Position numbers and translations under genes: made by a program
The notes under the pieces: generated by a model
Told to the model about the DNA's origin: nothing
The model's database searches: none
The model's input: the letters and a program-made list of their open reading frames with translations, nothing else
Origin: Paralvinella palmiformis
Lineage: Eukaryota; Annelida; Polychaeta; Terebellida; Alvinellidae
Assembly: GCA_025642065.1 (NCBI GenBank)
Contig: JAODUP010000159.1
Location: forward strand, 386,001-450,000
Length of the DNA stretch: 64,000 nt
Direction of reading: 5' to 3'
Part shown: positions 37,901 to 52,678 of the stretch, one piece after another
How positions within the stretch are numbered: position 1 is the first letter of the stretch
Layout: each line of letters starts with the position of its first letter

Positions 37901-40900
37901 GAAGTTCTGGATCATTGCCTGTCCTGGCTGTCTTTATTTTGGGAACCATCACTTGAGTCAACAAAGTCACACATTTTTGTTCATCCCTAATCCAACCACA
38001 AAATGTTCATTCTGGAATGCATTTATCTCCAGACACAATAAGTTGAGTTTCACTGCGCTGTTTAACTCTTGTAACAGCCTCCAATTTCTCCTTAATGGTG
38101 TATAATTTTTATTTTGGCATTTTAAAGTAGTGTTGTGCATGAAGAAATACGTTTGAGATATGATTTAGTATGATTATGAGGTATTTCATACACAAAATAT
38201 ATATCTGAAGGTTGTTTCATCCTTGACTTTGCTTCATTACCTTTGGAGGTCGGTCGGCCCATTTAGCGTACCATGTGCACAAAAGTGACCGTAAAACATC
38301 AATCATCAGTGCACAAAATATAATTCTTAATTGCAATAAATAAAATTTATGCAATAGTTGTGAATTAACTAAAAGAATCAAACTTGTTTAGTCAATGGAG
38401 TCACACAATAGATGAGGGTTGTGATTGGGCTGCTGTGTAATTAAGATTTGAATCAATAAATCTACTCATTATCATCTGGAAAGCAATCATATTTAATTAT
38501 AATGCTCACAACTCTGCTGACATCTGGTATTGACGTAAATGAGGTAATTTGTGGCTGTTGGCTATGTTTTTTATGTGTGAATTGAATTACAAACTGAAAA
38601 CATGTTCGAGTTATTTTGAAAAATGTTATCAGTCAGTGGCTGATTTCATAACAATTCACAGAAAATTCAGTATCATTGATCCTGGGAATTGGGGTCCAAG
38701 GTCTGACCATGTTATAGCTGGTTTCGTGTTATACTTGTCCGGGTCATAGTGGAGCCACACTGTATAAGGTTCAGAGTTCTTAAGAGTTTGCTAGAAACCG
38801 CATTTAGAAGCTTTATTAAATTATCCAATATTCAGTTTTTGATGCATTTCTCACCTTGAACAGTTTATTTAGTACTGAGCTAGAATTTAATTGAAAACAG
38901 TTATCAATATTCTTCGGTTCAAAAATGATCTGGCAATTAAATAACTATTCATAATAACCTGTCAGTCAGACTTGTCAGTGATTTATAGCCAATTGGGAAC
39001 AATGAAGGAATTTTCAGTGAAAAAATTAACTTAATAGTACACCGACTTTAAGGAATAATGCATCTACAATTTTAGCCTAGAAGCAAAAATGATTCAAGGA
39101 AAGGAGTGATAGTATGTTGAGGATTCACTGTAGTTAAAGTTAGAGCATCGTTTCTGGGATACCTCTGAAGAGTCTACGATTTTGCTTTCACGATTTGTCA
39201 CTTTCACGTGCCCAGTAACCATTAATTACCTTTTCAGAGAAGTTAGCGGAAGCCAAGCGCAAGTTCTCAAGTGTCAAGTGTGATCTCATCACATCCGAAC
39301 AAATGCACCAACATCACCACTTGCCAAGCCTACGACGGCGAAAGGGTCCAAAGATACTCATCAAGGACAAGAAAGCGGCACCTCATCTGATCAAAAAATC
39401 TATCCATGACATTAAACTCGCTTTTAGCGAATTCTATCTGAGCTTGATACTTCTACAGAATTATCAGACATTGAACTTTACAGGATTTAGAAAAATACTG
39501 AAAAAACATGATAAGGTTAGTGTCAAAAGTGTCTCGCTTCATATTGGATATTACTTTCAATATAAAATGTGATGGTATTTTTTGGCTGTTACTACAATAG
39601 AGAATCTGGATCATTGTCTTAAAAGATTTATTGTTGTTAGTTTATTTGGGCTCTTTTCCTGTTGTCAGCCATGTATCATGAGAGAAGATTGATGAGCAAT
39701 TAACCCACTCAATACATTTTTGAGCAATTTCATAACAAGAAGCACAGATTTATCTGGTGAATTATTTTGATGCTCACAGTGTCTTTTATTGTCTGATATT
39801 TCAAAAGTGTATAATTTTTCTTATAATTAGGTCGAAAGATTAATGGCCTATGTTAATTTTTTTATCTAAACTGAAACTACAATTGATTTAAATTTAAAAA
39901 AAAATACTTTCATGCCCAAATTTGCTATTTTAGGCTTAATACATGAATATTTTCTTGTCAGTTAGTAAAACAGAAGCCCCATACCTAGCATTATCAACAA
40001 ATAAAGATAACCTACTTTCAAAGACAAAGTAGAGTGAACAAGTAGTGAGAGAGAGAGAGAGTATAAAGTAAAATCCTTTTCTTCTTCTAAATAGTCAGTG
40101 TTTAATTTGGTATATCTATCATAATAATAATTGTTAGATGTGATTTATGGCTTATCTATAGACGTTTTTGGTTGTGAATGTTAACGATTATTTACTTACG
40201 TCTTCTGTTTAATTAACAAAAACAACAATAACAATATGAAGTAAGATTGTTTTCATAAGATCTACATTTTGGTTAATGAAAACACATATAATTAGTGGAT
40301 CTATTGAGGTAAATTAGTGGCTCTATTTAGGTAAATTATAAGATCTATTGAGGTAAATTAAGAACTTTCAGTTAGTATGACACACTAAGATGTTTCAGAC
40401 TTAGTATGACACACTAAGAAGTTTCAAACTTAGTATGACACACTAAGAAGCTTCAGTTAATATGACACACTAGGAAGTTTCAGTTAGTATGACACACTAG
40501 GAAGTTTCAGTTACTTTGACACACTAAGAAACTTAAGTTAATATGATACACTAAGAAGCTTCAGTTAATATAATACACTAAGAATCCTTTGATGGTGGCT
40601 CTGCAAGCTAAACAGTCAATCATTTCATGCAATTCGAAAAGTTGACCAATCACATACAGCACATACCTGATTGACAGCAAAGTGAATATATATATATTTA
40701 TACTAAATGTGGACCAAGGAGGAAGAAAAATAAATTCTAGGAAAATAGTACTAGACACCTTATTAAGGCGTCAATTGATTGGAGTGCACTGTTTATGGAT
40801 TTAGTGTATTTATGTAAATGTGTATGTATTTTACAGCTGTTCCGTACAGAACGTGGTTGTAGGTGGCGACAGACAAATGTTGAAACAGCTCCTTTCTACA

Positions 40901-41960
40901 CAAGTAAAGATGTTGATCATCTTATTAAAGAGACAGAAGTAAGTTGTTTGATATCAGTGTAGTCTAATATTGACCATAATAATAATTACATGTATTATTA
41001 TTTAATGTTATATTTTCATTTAAATTGTTTTGTTTATTTTAAATCTAGGACATTATGCTAACTGATTCTTTAGCAGCCTATTAATATGTCACATTTTATG
41101 ACACTGAATAGATTTAAATCAAAAAATTAGTCAGATGGGTTAATAATTTAATAGTCTACACTACACTTCACTAGATCATAAAATTACTAGACGCCTAAGA
41201 AAACCTTATCAGTCTTGACTACTCTTTAGACATTTAACACTGTCTTATTTGTAATTAAACACTAATACCGATTACATTTGTGATGTGATCTCTGCTCTCA
41301 GACAGTCTTTACGCAGAAGTTAGAGGGAGGAGACAGGCAGAAAGCCATGAAACGTCTCCGAGTCCCTCCACTCGGAGAAAAGGTAAAGATAGCAATTGTG
41401 TCATCTGTGTATGATATAAAAAAAGAACTGCAGTAACATAAGATGAGAGTGTGATATGAGTCTCGTTTACATACCAGTTTTTCTGCTTTGGGGATATATT
41501 ATTTTTTAAGGTGATTCATTCACGAATAAGGTTCTTAATACACTAATTTTCCTTCATCTTCTTGCTCTAGCAAAATCCCTGGTCTACATTCCGTATTGGT
41601 TTATTTTCTGGGATATTTTTTGTTTTGCTTGCAGTAATAATTATTGCAGGTGAGTGAGATTTAATTTATAGCAATTAGTGATTAGTAACTGATGTCATTC
41701 TATATCGGACCTTATTAATGTAAATTATTGTTGTTTATGTGTTGTTTTATTTTGTTTCTCTTTTAGCATTTTATGTCCACACGATGCCAAAGGACGAGTG
41801 GGAGCCAGCGTTACGTATATATCGTGGCTTGTTCCTCATTATTCTCTGTATGTCGTTGTTAGGGATCAATATTTACGGCTGGAGAACATCCGGTGTCAAT
41901 CATGTTCTTATTTTTGAGCTTGATCCCAGGGATCATCTCACACATCAACAGTTGTTGGAG

Positions 41961-42005
<45 letters not shown>

Positions 42006-45000
42006 TTGGCAAGAAATGAGCATTGCTTTCCATGTTTTGTACTTGATTGATTCATAATAACTTAGATTCATAATAATATAAAGGACAAGACTTCGTTTAA
42101 AATCCCTTCTTGGTTCACTAACCAATCTCAGCAGTTTTAAATCTATAATTTGGTGAGAGTGCATCATAGACTGAGAGGTAGATATTTATAGATGTGTTTT
42201 TTTAACTTCAATTATCAAAAAAAATCAAACAATCATTTTGTTGTGACATAACCTGTTACAGGTACCATTATGATTTACTTTGACTGCTAAATAGATAGTA
42301 TTGATGACTGCTCATAATCAAGCTGTGTTTGTACAATGTTTGATAAATACTTTACTAATGATATAATGCCCATATTGGTTTGTTGTGTAATTCCGAATTC
42401 GAAATCCACTAAGCCATCTATGGAATTTGTTTTTCAAGCATGGTTTTTATTGGTAATTTGCCGGTGATTTTTACAGCTTTGGGAAAATGTGCTAGTTTTG
42501 TGTGTGTGTGTGTGTGTGTGCATGCATACGAAGTCCTGATTTCTCTCTTTCAGCATAAATTTAGCCTATTTCTATATACAGTCAAACCTGCTCTTATTGC
42601 TACCTGTCTGGAAGTGCCACCTACCATTAAGCAGACCTGGGTCAATTACTTTGAAATGTAATATATTACTATTACTTCTGAGTATTGCTATTATTATTAC
42701 TATTACACTTGATATTGAATGTAATATATTACTATTACATTTCTTACTATTACTATTATATTTTTACTTATGCTATTATTATTATCAGTAGTAGTAGTGG
42801 TAGTGGTAGTAGTATTGGTAATGGTACTGCTAGTGCTGGTAGTTTTATATGTTACTGGGTCACTTTGGTTTTTTGTTGTTCGGGGAGAATCCCCAGGCTG
42901 TCGCTTAATCAGCACAGCCTCTATGTTGGAGTGGTTGAGAAACCTCCTCCCCCACCACTCACAGGGCAGCAGTACGGAAAGATGGAGCCGAAATACCCTG
43001 AGGGTGGTCACTGCCAGAGTGTTTTACGTCCTCAGGGGGTTTTTAACGTCCCCCTTTATTTTAAATAATTCAGTGGAGACGGCAGCGCCATTTAACGTGG
43101 TCAGCCACCCACGATGTAGTGAGCCGAGAGATTAATCCCTGGAAAGGTTTCGACCTCTTACGGGGTTCGAACGTGCGACCGTTGGCACCAAGTGCCGACT
43201 GCTTAACCGCTAGGCCACGTTTATATGTTACTGGGTCACTCTCATCATAAAATAATACAAAACAAAACTTCATTTACATATTAAACCAACACTGTTCAGT
43301 TGACCTTACCTAGTTACACTAATAAATTCCCAATAGCTGAAGAATTTCCATATATGCCTGCCATGGCTGAATGAGCATGATTAGCAAGATGGTTTATACA
43401 ACAATACCAGGTAATACACCAATTGCCTCTTGCATAGCAATGTGAATGCTCTCTCATATGCTTATAATAGTAGATTATGGTATGTGTTTACTGTTACATT
43501 TATTTTCTTGTCATTTTTCAAATGTGGTATATAATAATAATACATGCAGTATACAATATATTATAATCTACAAATAAATACTGTGGTGAAGTTGGAAATA
43601 GTCTTGGCTGAGCCTGATATGCTTGAACCACAATGCTTACATTTGGCTTTGTAGTTGACGTCGTTATTAGTGGGCATCTCAAAATGACTCAGAGGTGATA
43701 CCTTAGCCATTGTGATTTATACTTTTTTATGTGGATGTCTATATTATTGATAAAATCCTAGATACAGCATAAAATATATTAAAAATCAGATTATGTGTAT
43801 ATCAGATGTAATGCAGTGATAGCAGCTGTAAGATATGGTGTGGACCTGTAAACTAGGGAGCTTATATTTGAACAGTGGCACAAGTAATGCCAACATTCAC
43901 TAATCAGGGATGCCAGATATAGATTCTTAATTGGGGGATAATTGGGAGCCCATGGTAATCAACTTGGATTCGGTTAATTACACAGTGCTTAGTCTATTCC
44001 AAATGAAGTGGCTTCTCAGCTACAGAATCAATAACGAACAATATTATAAATGACAATTTGATTGAGCAGCCAATCAGGTGACAGTGAGATTTGACGGTGC
44101 ACTGACATATCTGGCAAAAAGTATTGTGTGTCTGACAAAATGTAATAGCAAAGTAATAGTGGATTATTATTACTTAATCAACTATTACTATTACTTTCAA
44201 AATGAGATTCACTATTACTATTACTGTGAAAAATGTAATTATTACTATTATAATTACCCCAGGTCTGCCATTAAGCACTACCTTTCCAAAGTCCCAATGC
44301 AAGTTTGATTCAAACTGACATGTCTAGAACTGCCACCTGCCTGACGCAGCTAAATGCCATAGTATCGGGGTCCCTGGCCAACAATATTACCTGTCAAGCA
44401 ACCGCCAGTTGCAATAATTTGATTGAGGATTTATTAACGTGATTGAGCACTGATTGTCATTGGCTGAACATCACCAACATATTGACCAATGATAGCTCTT
44501 CCCTAGTTATGTCTCTATGTATGACGTTTTGCGCTGATGGTGTCTTGGCTAGTGGGCCATGCTATTTGCATGGTAATGTTATTGTTATGTGATTTCGATA
44601 CACCTTCTTAATTAAAGGTAATTGCTGCTTGAGCAGCTCTTGCTAGAGATGTGGAAACTTAAAACTGATAAAGGCATTATTTTACAATTGTAATAGCAAT
44701 CTCTGCCAATATTTTGGATATAAATTGTCAGCAAATTTTTTTATTAATCACATTATACTTTTGACAGTCCAACAGTGCTGTATTCCTGACATATTAAACA
44801 GCGTGATTTTAAGAAACAATGATCGTCTGTATGGATTGGTGATAGTGATAATGGTGACAGTGAATTAACATCAACATGGTCACAAGCACCTCCATTACTT
44901 GACAGAGCACAAGAATGCATAAAAGAATTAAGAACGTTTGCTCTGTATACATACACAATAAGGATTAATTTGTCACTGACAATGATGAAATCCCTTTGTT

Positions 45001-45327
45001 TATCCTGTGGCTATCCAAGGACTTGTTTAGCTGTGAATATGAGAACCTTCCGGGTATAGCCAGCCAGATCTAAACGTGTCAGCCTTCTGCTGACTGGGAT
45101 CTTCTAGTCAGAGAGTTACCAGCCGAGTGTGCTCCACCTTGCACAGCTAGTGACAGTGATAATGGTGACAGTGAATTAACATCAACATAGTCACAAGCAC
45201 CTCCATTACTTGACAGAGCACAAGAATGCATAAAAGAATTAAGAACGTTTGCTCTGTATACATACACAATAAGGATTAATTTGTCTCTAAGACAAAGCGA
45301 GATAAATTACAATTTTTATGTAATTAG

Positions 45328-45363
<36 letters not shown>

Positions 45364-48300
45364 TCTATGTGCAAATCTGTATAAAGTATGTGTATGCATG
45401 AATCAAAATAAATAGTAGCTACTCTTATGTTGTTCAGTCACTGGAAATTCCACCTTTAATTAAGAGCCTGGGGTTCCACCTGTCTGGAAGCTCCATCTGT
45501 CCATAATGCCAGTTTCAGCAAGTCCCCATGTGGCATTAAGAGCAGGTTTGACTGTATCTGAATATTGTTATTACATGTGAATATATTTAAACAGAAGACC
45601 AACACCTACCTGTATTATTTATCTACTTCCAGATAGCCTGTTTCTTTGCTGTGATATGGGCTCTAAGTATTTTATCATATTTATTCAGTCCAGAAATCAA
45701 CATTCCTCCATTAGTTCATCCGTTATGCCTCAGCGTCTTCTTACTTTTGTTTATGCTCAATCCAATTCACGTTCTTCACTTCAAGGCAAGATGGTGGTTA
45801 CTTCGGCTTCTGGTTAGTGATCACTCAGTTTGTCAGTTGTACTCTTTGATATTAAAGCAATAATCATCATTAGTAGAATCATATTTTATGTACGGTAAAA
45901 ATTTGAGTTCATTAGTAAATCAGAACCCGTTTTTATAGAATTACAAACCTTCAAAAGTATTTTATTGTTCAACTTGGTTTTTATTTTTAATGAGAATAGA
46001 TTGGGGGGGGGCGGGTTCATTTCATTATTTCAAGTTATAAATACTGTAAAAAGGCAATTAAGTGTCTTTATCTTAATTTCTGTGTGCTATTTAAGCTTGT
46101 TTGGGTCAAAATGTTTTCCTGTGTATCATTACTGTTATTAATATTATGCAGTGTTATGACGGAGAAGATTCACTTCATGCTTTCAGTTTCGTATTTTCAC
46201 GGCACCATTCCATCATGTAGGATTTGCTGACTTCTGGCTGGCAGACCAACTTAATAGTCTCACAGTAGTCCTCCTGGATTTTGAATATTTGATTTGTTTT
46301 TATGCATTTGAAGTGGACTGGCTCAAACATGGTTAGCCATCATGATTATTGTTGTTGTGGTTCTCATCATTGTAAAAAAAAATTAGTTTGAAAAGTGTAT
46401 CAATTAATATGCCCTGTAAAAATGTCTGTTTGCCTCTTATTAAAATCTATGCATTTGTATATCAGAAATTGTTGTTTATTATTATTTACAGATGATGTCA
46501 CCAGTGGTGTTTGCGGTACTGTCAAATACGGTATTCGTCCAATAGTAGCCTGTCTTCCAGCCTGGTTCCGGTTTGCTCAATGCCTGCGGCGATATCGTGA
46601 TACCCGACTTGTTTTTCCACACATTGTGAATGCTGGGAAATACTCGACTACATTTTTTGTGGTACTCTTCTCCTCACTACATTCGCATTACAGATGTAAG
46701 TATTCAATAATAACTGATGAAATGGTAGTTATTTTATGTGGCTAGCTACTTCAAAAGAAGAACATGCACAAGGTTGACCATTTAAGGCTTCACTGTAAAT
46801 GATTTTTTTAAATTTCGATGGAGAAAACATTGCCAGTTGCCTGGAAAATATTCCAATGCTATGTTGTCACAATGGGATTCCAGCACACCATGAACATCGG
46901 TAGGGAGTCCTATGCCTTAGCCAACTGAAACATAGACTTTAAATATTGCTGTTATATACCCACTTTTGTGCATGTGATAGGCTAAATAGGCCGAACAACC
47001 TTCAAGGGTAATGTATGAAGTGACTAGAAAGATGAAACACCCTGACATCCCATACTTAGAGTTTGAACCCAGGTGCTATAGATCTGTGGCCAACTGCATT
47101 ACCAGTTAGGCCATGGATGCACCCTAAAACTCAGGCACTGAGGTGATTTATGAGTTATTTTGAGATATGCAGAATTATGGCCTTGGAGATTAATAACACT
47201 GAGTATATAATGTCATGAGGCTGTGTAATTCTATTTTTGGAATGACTAAATACTTATTCATATTGGCACAAAATGACCATTGTTGCCGATGTGCCATAAA
47301 ACCACATTCATTATTCATATGGAGAGGGGTGGCAATAAATGTGCCTTTTTTCTATTGTGCTTTCTTTGTATGTGGATAACATAAGAATGATAATTGTTTA
47401 TACTCAATTATTAAGATATCATTGTAGGCTAGATCACATATAGAGCAGAAATGGCTTAAATTATTTATACTAAAGTGGATTTGTTTATTTGCTTAGATTT
47501 TTATATTTAGGTTAAAGCAAATGCCAAAATATTTTCCTTTTGCTTATGGACGTAAAGCAGAAACAATATTTGGAGAACTTATCATAATTACAGAGGATCA
47601 TAGGTATAAAAGGGCGTTATTAAGAAGATATCTTGTGAGTAAGAATTGAAAGATGGTAGATGTCTTGCAGAATATGAAGATAGTTAGAATGTTTCCTGTA
47701 GCTGTGGAACTTGCTGGAATGCTATGGGCTAAAATTACGATGATCGGCAATATTTAATCTCCATATGTACAGAATGCTAAATAATGTCTAACAGTTTTGT
47801 TTTTTCAGATAATTTTAGGCGTTATGCTTAATTTGTTTCTAACTCGTATTTTGTTCCGGTGGATATTTGTTTTGTTAATAGGTTTACGTCATAAAAGTAG
47901 CTTTGTGGCTTTCTTTTTGTATTAATGTAAAGGTAATATTTCTGGTTACAGTATCGAATGCTGCCACAGATGACCGCGGACCGTATTTCTATTTGTGGAT
48001 CATTGCGGCGTTTGTCAGTGCCTGCTACACGCTGACGTGGGATATCAAAATGGACTGGGGACTCATTGATAAAAATGCTGGCGAGAACAGGTTTCTCAGA
48101 GAGGAAATTGTCTATGCACATAAGGTAAAAGTGGGGAAAAAAACATATGTTACAGCTAAAGCTTTTTTTATTGTTGGTAGCTCCGAAACAATCATTACAA
48201 CAAATATTAGCATAATTAATTTTTGTTTATACAAGTTGAGTTATTTCTAGATTAACTGTCATGCTTTTTAATTATTAATATTGTGCAAAGAAAATTGCCA

Positions 48301-50415
48301 CTTTTGAGCCATTTTATCTGATATTTTGGTATTCAAGTATTGATTGATTTGTTTTAGTTAGTATTGATATAAGAAAATATTGCTCCCCAATTAATGTTTT
48401 AATGATGTGAGAATATTTCATAAGTATTCTGTGTGTGTGTGTGTGTGTGTGTGTGCATGTGCGCATTGGTGACAAATTAAGGTTCTGTTTCGATGGTTAT
48501 GCTAAGTTCTGTTTATCATTTCTAGGGTTACTATTATTTCGCCATGGTCGAGGACTTCATCTTACGATTTGTGTGGACATTGACAGTGACTGTTGGTGAA
48601 TGGCAGTTCTTACATTTAGAGATTCTCAAATCTGTTCTTGCATCCTTTGAAGTGTTCAGGTAAAAGTTGATACTTTTGTGGTAATAGAAATCATTTGCCT
48701 AAACTGGTCATTATATTATTATGTCTTACTTGGGACAACAAGTTTTTTGGCACTAAAATATTGATACAGTTAACAGCATCATGATGTCTGTCTGTGTGTG
48801 TCTGTGTGTAATAGAGAGACCATTTTATCAATCAGGAGTTGTTCCCAACTGGCACTGAACTTATCAGCTGAGCTTCAGGCTGGCTTTTTGTGCTGATATT
48901 TGAGAAACCCCTTTCATTCACTCACTTTGTGTTTTTACTGAGCTACAGTTGACAACATAAGACACCTATAATCCCACCCTCCACACAAACGATACAGCAT
49001 ACCTTTTTTAACACAAATGCTGTTTAAGCCAAACAATAATTATCGTTTTACAGAAGGTTTATTTGGAACTATTTCCGTCTCGAGAATGAACACCTCAACA
49101 ACTGTGGTCAGTTCCGTGCCGTTCGAGACATCTCCATAGCACCAATCAACACACATGATTCTATCCAGACACTGGAGACAATGATGGACGAAGATGACGG
49201 TGTCTCGCACAGACAGAAAGGTGATAAACAGAGGCTGATATCAAAGTAAGTCATTGGTCGATTACTTTTAAATTAAGGAATCTTGGCTTCCGGTCATATA
49301 TAGATCCGTGTCATTTCTGTGTAATGATATATTTCTCTGCGTCTCCATTTTTTTCTGTGTATCTGTTTGTGTCTCTACCTGCATCAGATGGAGCTGATAG
49401 ATTGTTGTAGTTAATTGATGGTATGATGTATGATAGCTCTGCTAGTTGAGAAATTATCCAACCAATGGGGAGCCTCCGTGGTCTAACTGGAAGTGTGTTG
49501 GATCACAGATCACTACCACCTGAGTTCAAATCTCAGCGTGGGCATATCTGAAGGGTGTTTCATCTTTCACTTTGCTTCATTACCTTTGGATGTTGCTCAG
49601 CCCATTTAGCCTACCATGTGCACAAAAGTGGGCGTAAAACATCAATCATCGCTTATCCATAGAATGCGAGTCATTTACCTTTTTATGTACACACTAATTC
49701 ATAGGTAATGAAGCTTGGATGATAACGGAAACGTTCATCGTGAAGTAGACGTTCACGTTCTGAAAAATGCTTTGGTTAACAAGTTTCAAATCCCTGGTAC
49801 AGGTCTAGTTCAGTTCAGTAGCAATACAGCATCATTTGTGGAGTTTTAGCATGTTATGCATGAAGTTGGTTGCGCGATGGACCACAGATCACTACCACCG
49901 AGTTTGAATCTCGGCGTTGGCATATCTGAAGGGTGTTTCATCTTTGACTTCGCTTCAATACCTTTGGAGGTTGTTCCGCCCATTTAGCCTACCATGTGCA
50001 CAAAAGTGGCCGTAAAATGTCAGTCATCATTATTATGCAAAGCTGATCAAGTAACCTTTACATTACTGACTCGCCTAACGTTAGATAAAGCCTAAACTCG
50101 GTATCAGTATGTCTACACGACGTCTGTGTATTATTTAAAATAATGTATCATTTTGTTTGTGTTTATTTTGTACCATCTCTTAGATATAGATAGATCTGAT
50201 TTTCATAAGTTTTAATAAGCTGTTTAATTGATAGATTGAGAATCAAGTAATTAATTAGGTCAAGAGTGGTAATTTGTTGATGATTTATTTCGTATTTACT
50301 ATTGTCTTGGAAAATATTAGATAAGAGATTGTTAAGGTTTCTGTTACTGTTTCTAAACTTATAATAAATGGTTATGTGTCTGGATTGTACAAACCTCCTC
50401 TAATTGTCCTTGTGT

Positions 50416-50461
<46 letters not shown>

Positions 50462-51324
50462 TATCTATATAAGCATTTTTATCAATGTTGCTATTTCAAA
50501 TATTATAAATAACGATATCGAACATCTCCATTTCCAGATGATGTTAACCCGTAATTTCTCTATAATTCTATCAATGATGTACAGGCCGCAGTTTTAGGTT
50601 TATCTATTTACCACTCTGTTACCCACCAGTGATGAGCATGCTCCGTGGGATGTTCTAATGATGAGCGTCCTGTCGCTGAGTCTCTCCAGTCTGCCTGGCA
50701 CACAGAATCTGGCTCAGCTGTCGGGGATGACGAACGTCTCTCCATCACACTCCTGCCCCCAATCACCGGACGCCCAGTCCCCGCCATGCTTCAACCCAAA
50801 CTACCTCTCACCAGCCAGTGCACACACAAACACTCGCCGTGTCACATTTCCTGGCCACACGAAAATCTCCGATGGCGACGGACGGGTGACGGAGAAGTAG
50901 GGTGATATGTGTCCCTTGTCTTGTGTGGATTGATGTTCTGCTCGTCTTAACTCGCTCAGTTGTCACCCTGCTCTCGAGTTGCTTTCTTTAATTCGACTGC
51001 CATCCAAGACACGAGATAATGCTTGTTATCTGACTGTTTTCATTGATGTTTTTGTTTGATTATTTGTTTGTTTGCTCGCTCTCTCCATCATCCAGTTATG
51101 ACTGATACGTAGTCCCCCGTTCCGATGTACAGTACCTAGATTTTGTTGTCGGCATTTCGACTAACGTTGTTTTAATTTTACGTCCCAGTAATTTAAGCGA
51201 ACCTGTTCAGTCGTAGTCTGAGATAGTTTCTGTCACAAGCCAGGTACTTGATGATGTTACGTTTGATGTTTTAATACATTGATATTCTCACTCAAACACT
51301 CTTATCAAAATTCTGCTCCATGCT

Positions 51325-51367
<43 letters not shown>

Positions 51368-52639
51368 ACACCAATAGACGCTTGCACACATTATGTAAGC
51401 TGTATTCAACAAAAGTGGTGATGATATCCTATATACCGTTTTTGTACTCCGTACTAATAAGTGAGTGCACCTGGAATTGATCACCTTTATTGTCTTCAAA
51501 ATTTAAGTTCCATTGTTTCCATGACACAAATCGGGTCGGATGGGATTTGTTAATTGGGAGTGGGTTTTAATTTTTTTTTAACACGATCGCATGATTTCTA
51601 ACCATGAAATGCCAGTACTGTGTTTATTAGCAACAAACAGATCCTGTCATTATGGCAGATGTCATATTATACTGATCAGACGTGCCTCAATTTCATTTTG
51701 TCAATTCCACATCAAATTTTTCAATTCCACTTCCATTTTCACCAACTCTTTTTTACCTACTACTTTTTACCATGAGTAGGTACTCTGATTACCAACTCGA
51801 AGTAGTTTATATTCCAAGTAGGATTGTCATGCAAGAAATATTTGTGAATTAAAAAATTTAATGGTAAATTAATTTGTGGATTTAATTTTTCTGTAGGAAA
51901 CTTCAATTCCAATTCAAAATTTATCCATACATTTACTGTGAAGAATACTGTGTATCTAATATTCGTTTGAAGTTCCAGTGAAAAATCGGTGGAAGCCAAA
52001 CACACAGTCCGTTTTTTTTTCTAAATCATTTTAGAATCCAGAAATTTTTAAAGCCACTCCAGTGGTGCACTGATTACAGCATTGCACTGCAAACCTGGAG
52101 AATATGTTGTTCAAATCTGACCGATACCCGTCTTTATCAGATATGTTTTGCTGAGGGGGGTCACCCTTCAGCCATAAAATTCTAGGCGATACCAGCAGCG
52201 AGGGTAAATAACTTAAGATTGTGTTAAACTGAATTCTTTTTGTATCAGTCAGTCAGTCAGTCATCATTATATAACAACATGTCACCATAATCTGACTTCC
52301 GCAGGCAGTAATCCCATGCCAGTATGTCCCAGGTGTAATCACTGAAAGTAGCCACTGAATATATTTCACGTCCCTGCTACTTAACATATTTTATAAGCAG
52401 TTTTTTATATGTTTTAGTAATTTGTTTTGGTTGCCGGAGTAATGAACTATTTTGCTGTCATCTTATCAAAGTTTTTCGCCGTGCAACTTCTGTTAAATTC
52501 ATATATGCATCAGACAAATGTGGTATGATGTGTTGTGTATAGTTTGCAGTAACAATTAATATATTAAATGTAATTTGTGTTGTATTAATTATTTTTAATA
52601 ACACACTGTAGTGTAGTAGTTCTGACCTAGTTAGCTTTA

Positions 52640-52678
<39 letters not shown>

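Larger units (their letters stand above)
42579..45554. mobile_element. pogo-like transposon, host of nested insertions (XPR1 intron 8)
   Basis: Ends are inverted copies: CAGTCAAACCTGCTCTTA perfect over 18 bp, with one mismatch in 22. TA flanks both ends (42577-42578 and 45555-45556). Of 2976 bp, about 1640 come from a hAT-like insertion. The remaining right part has a plus-strand coding-like stretch (see 45069) that could be a transposase C-terminus. Superfamily assignment rests on the ends and TA duplication. Confidence 0.75.
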
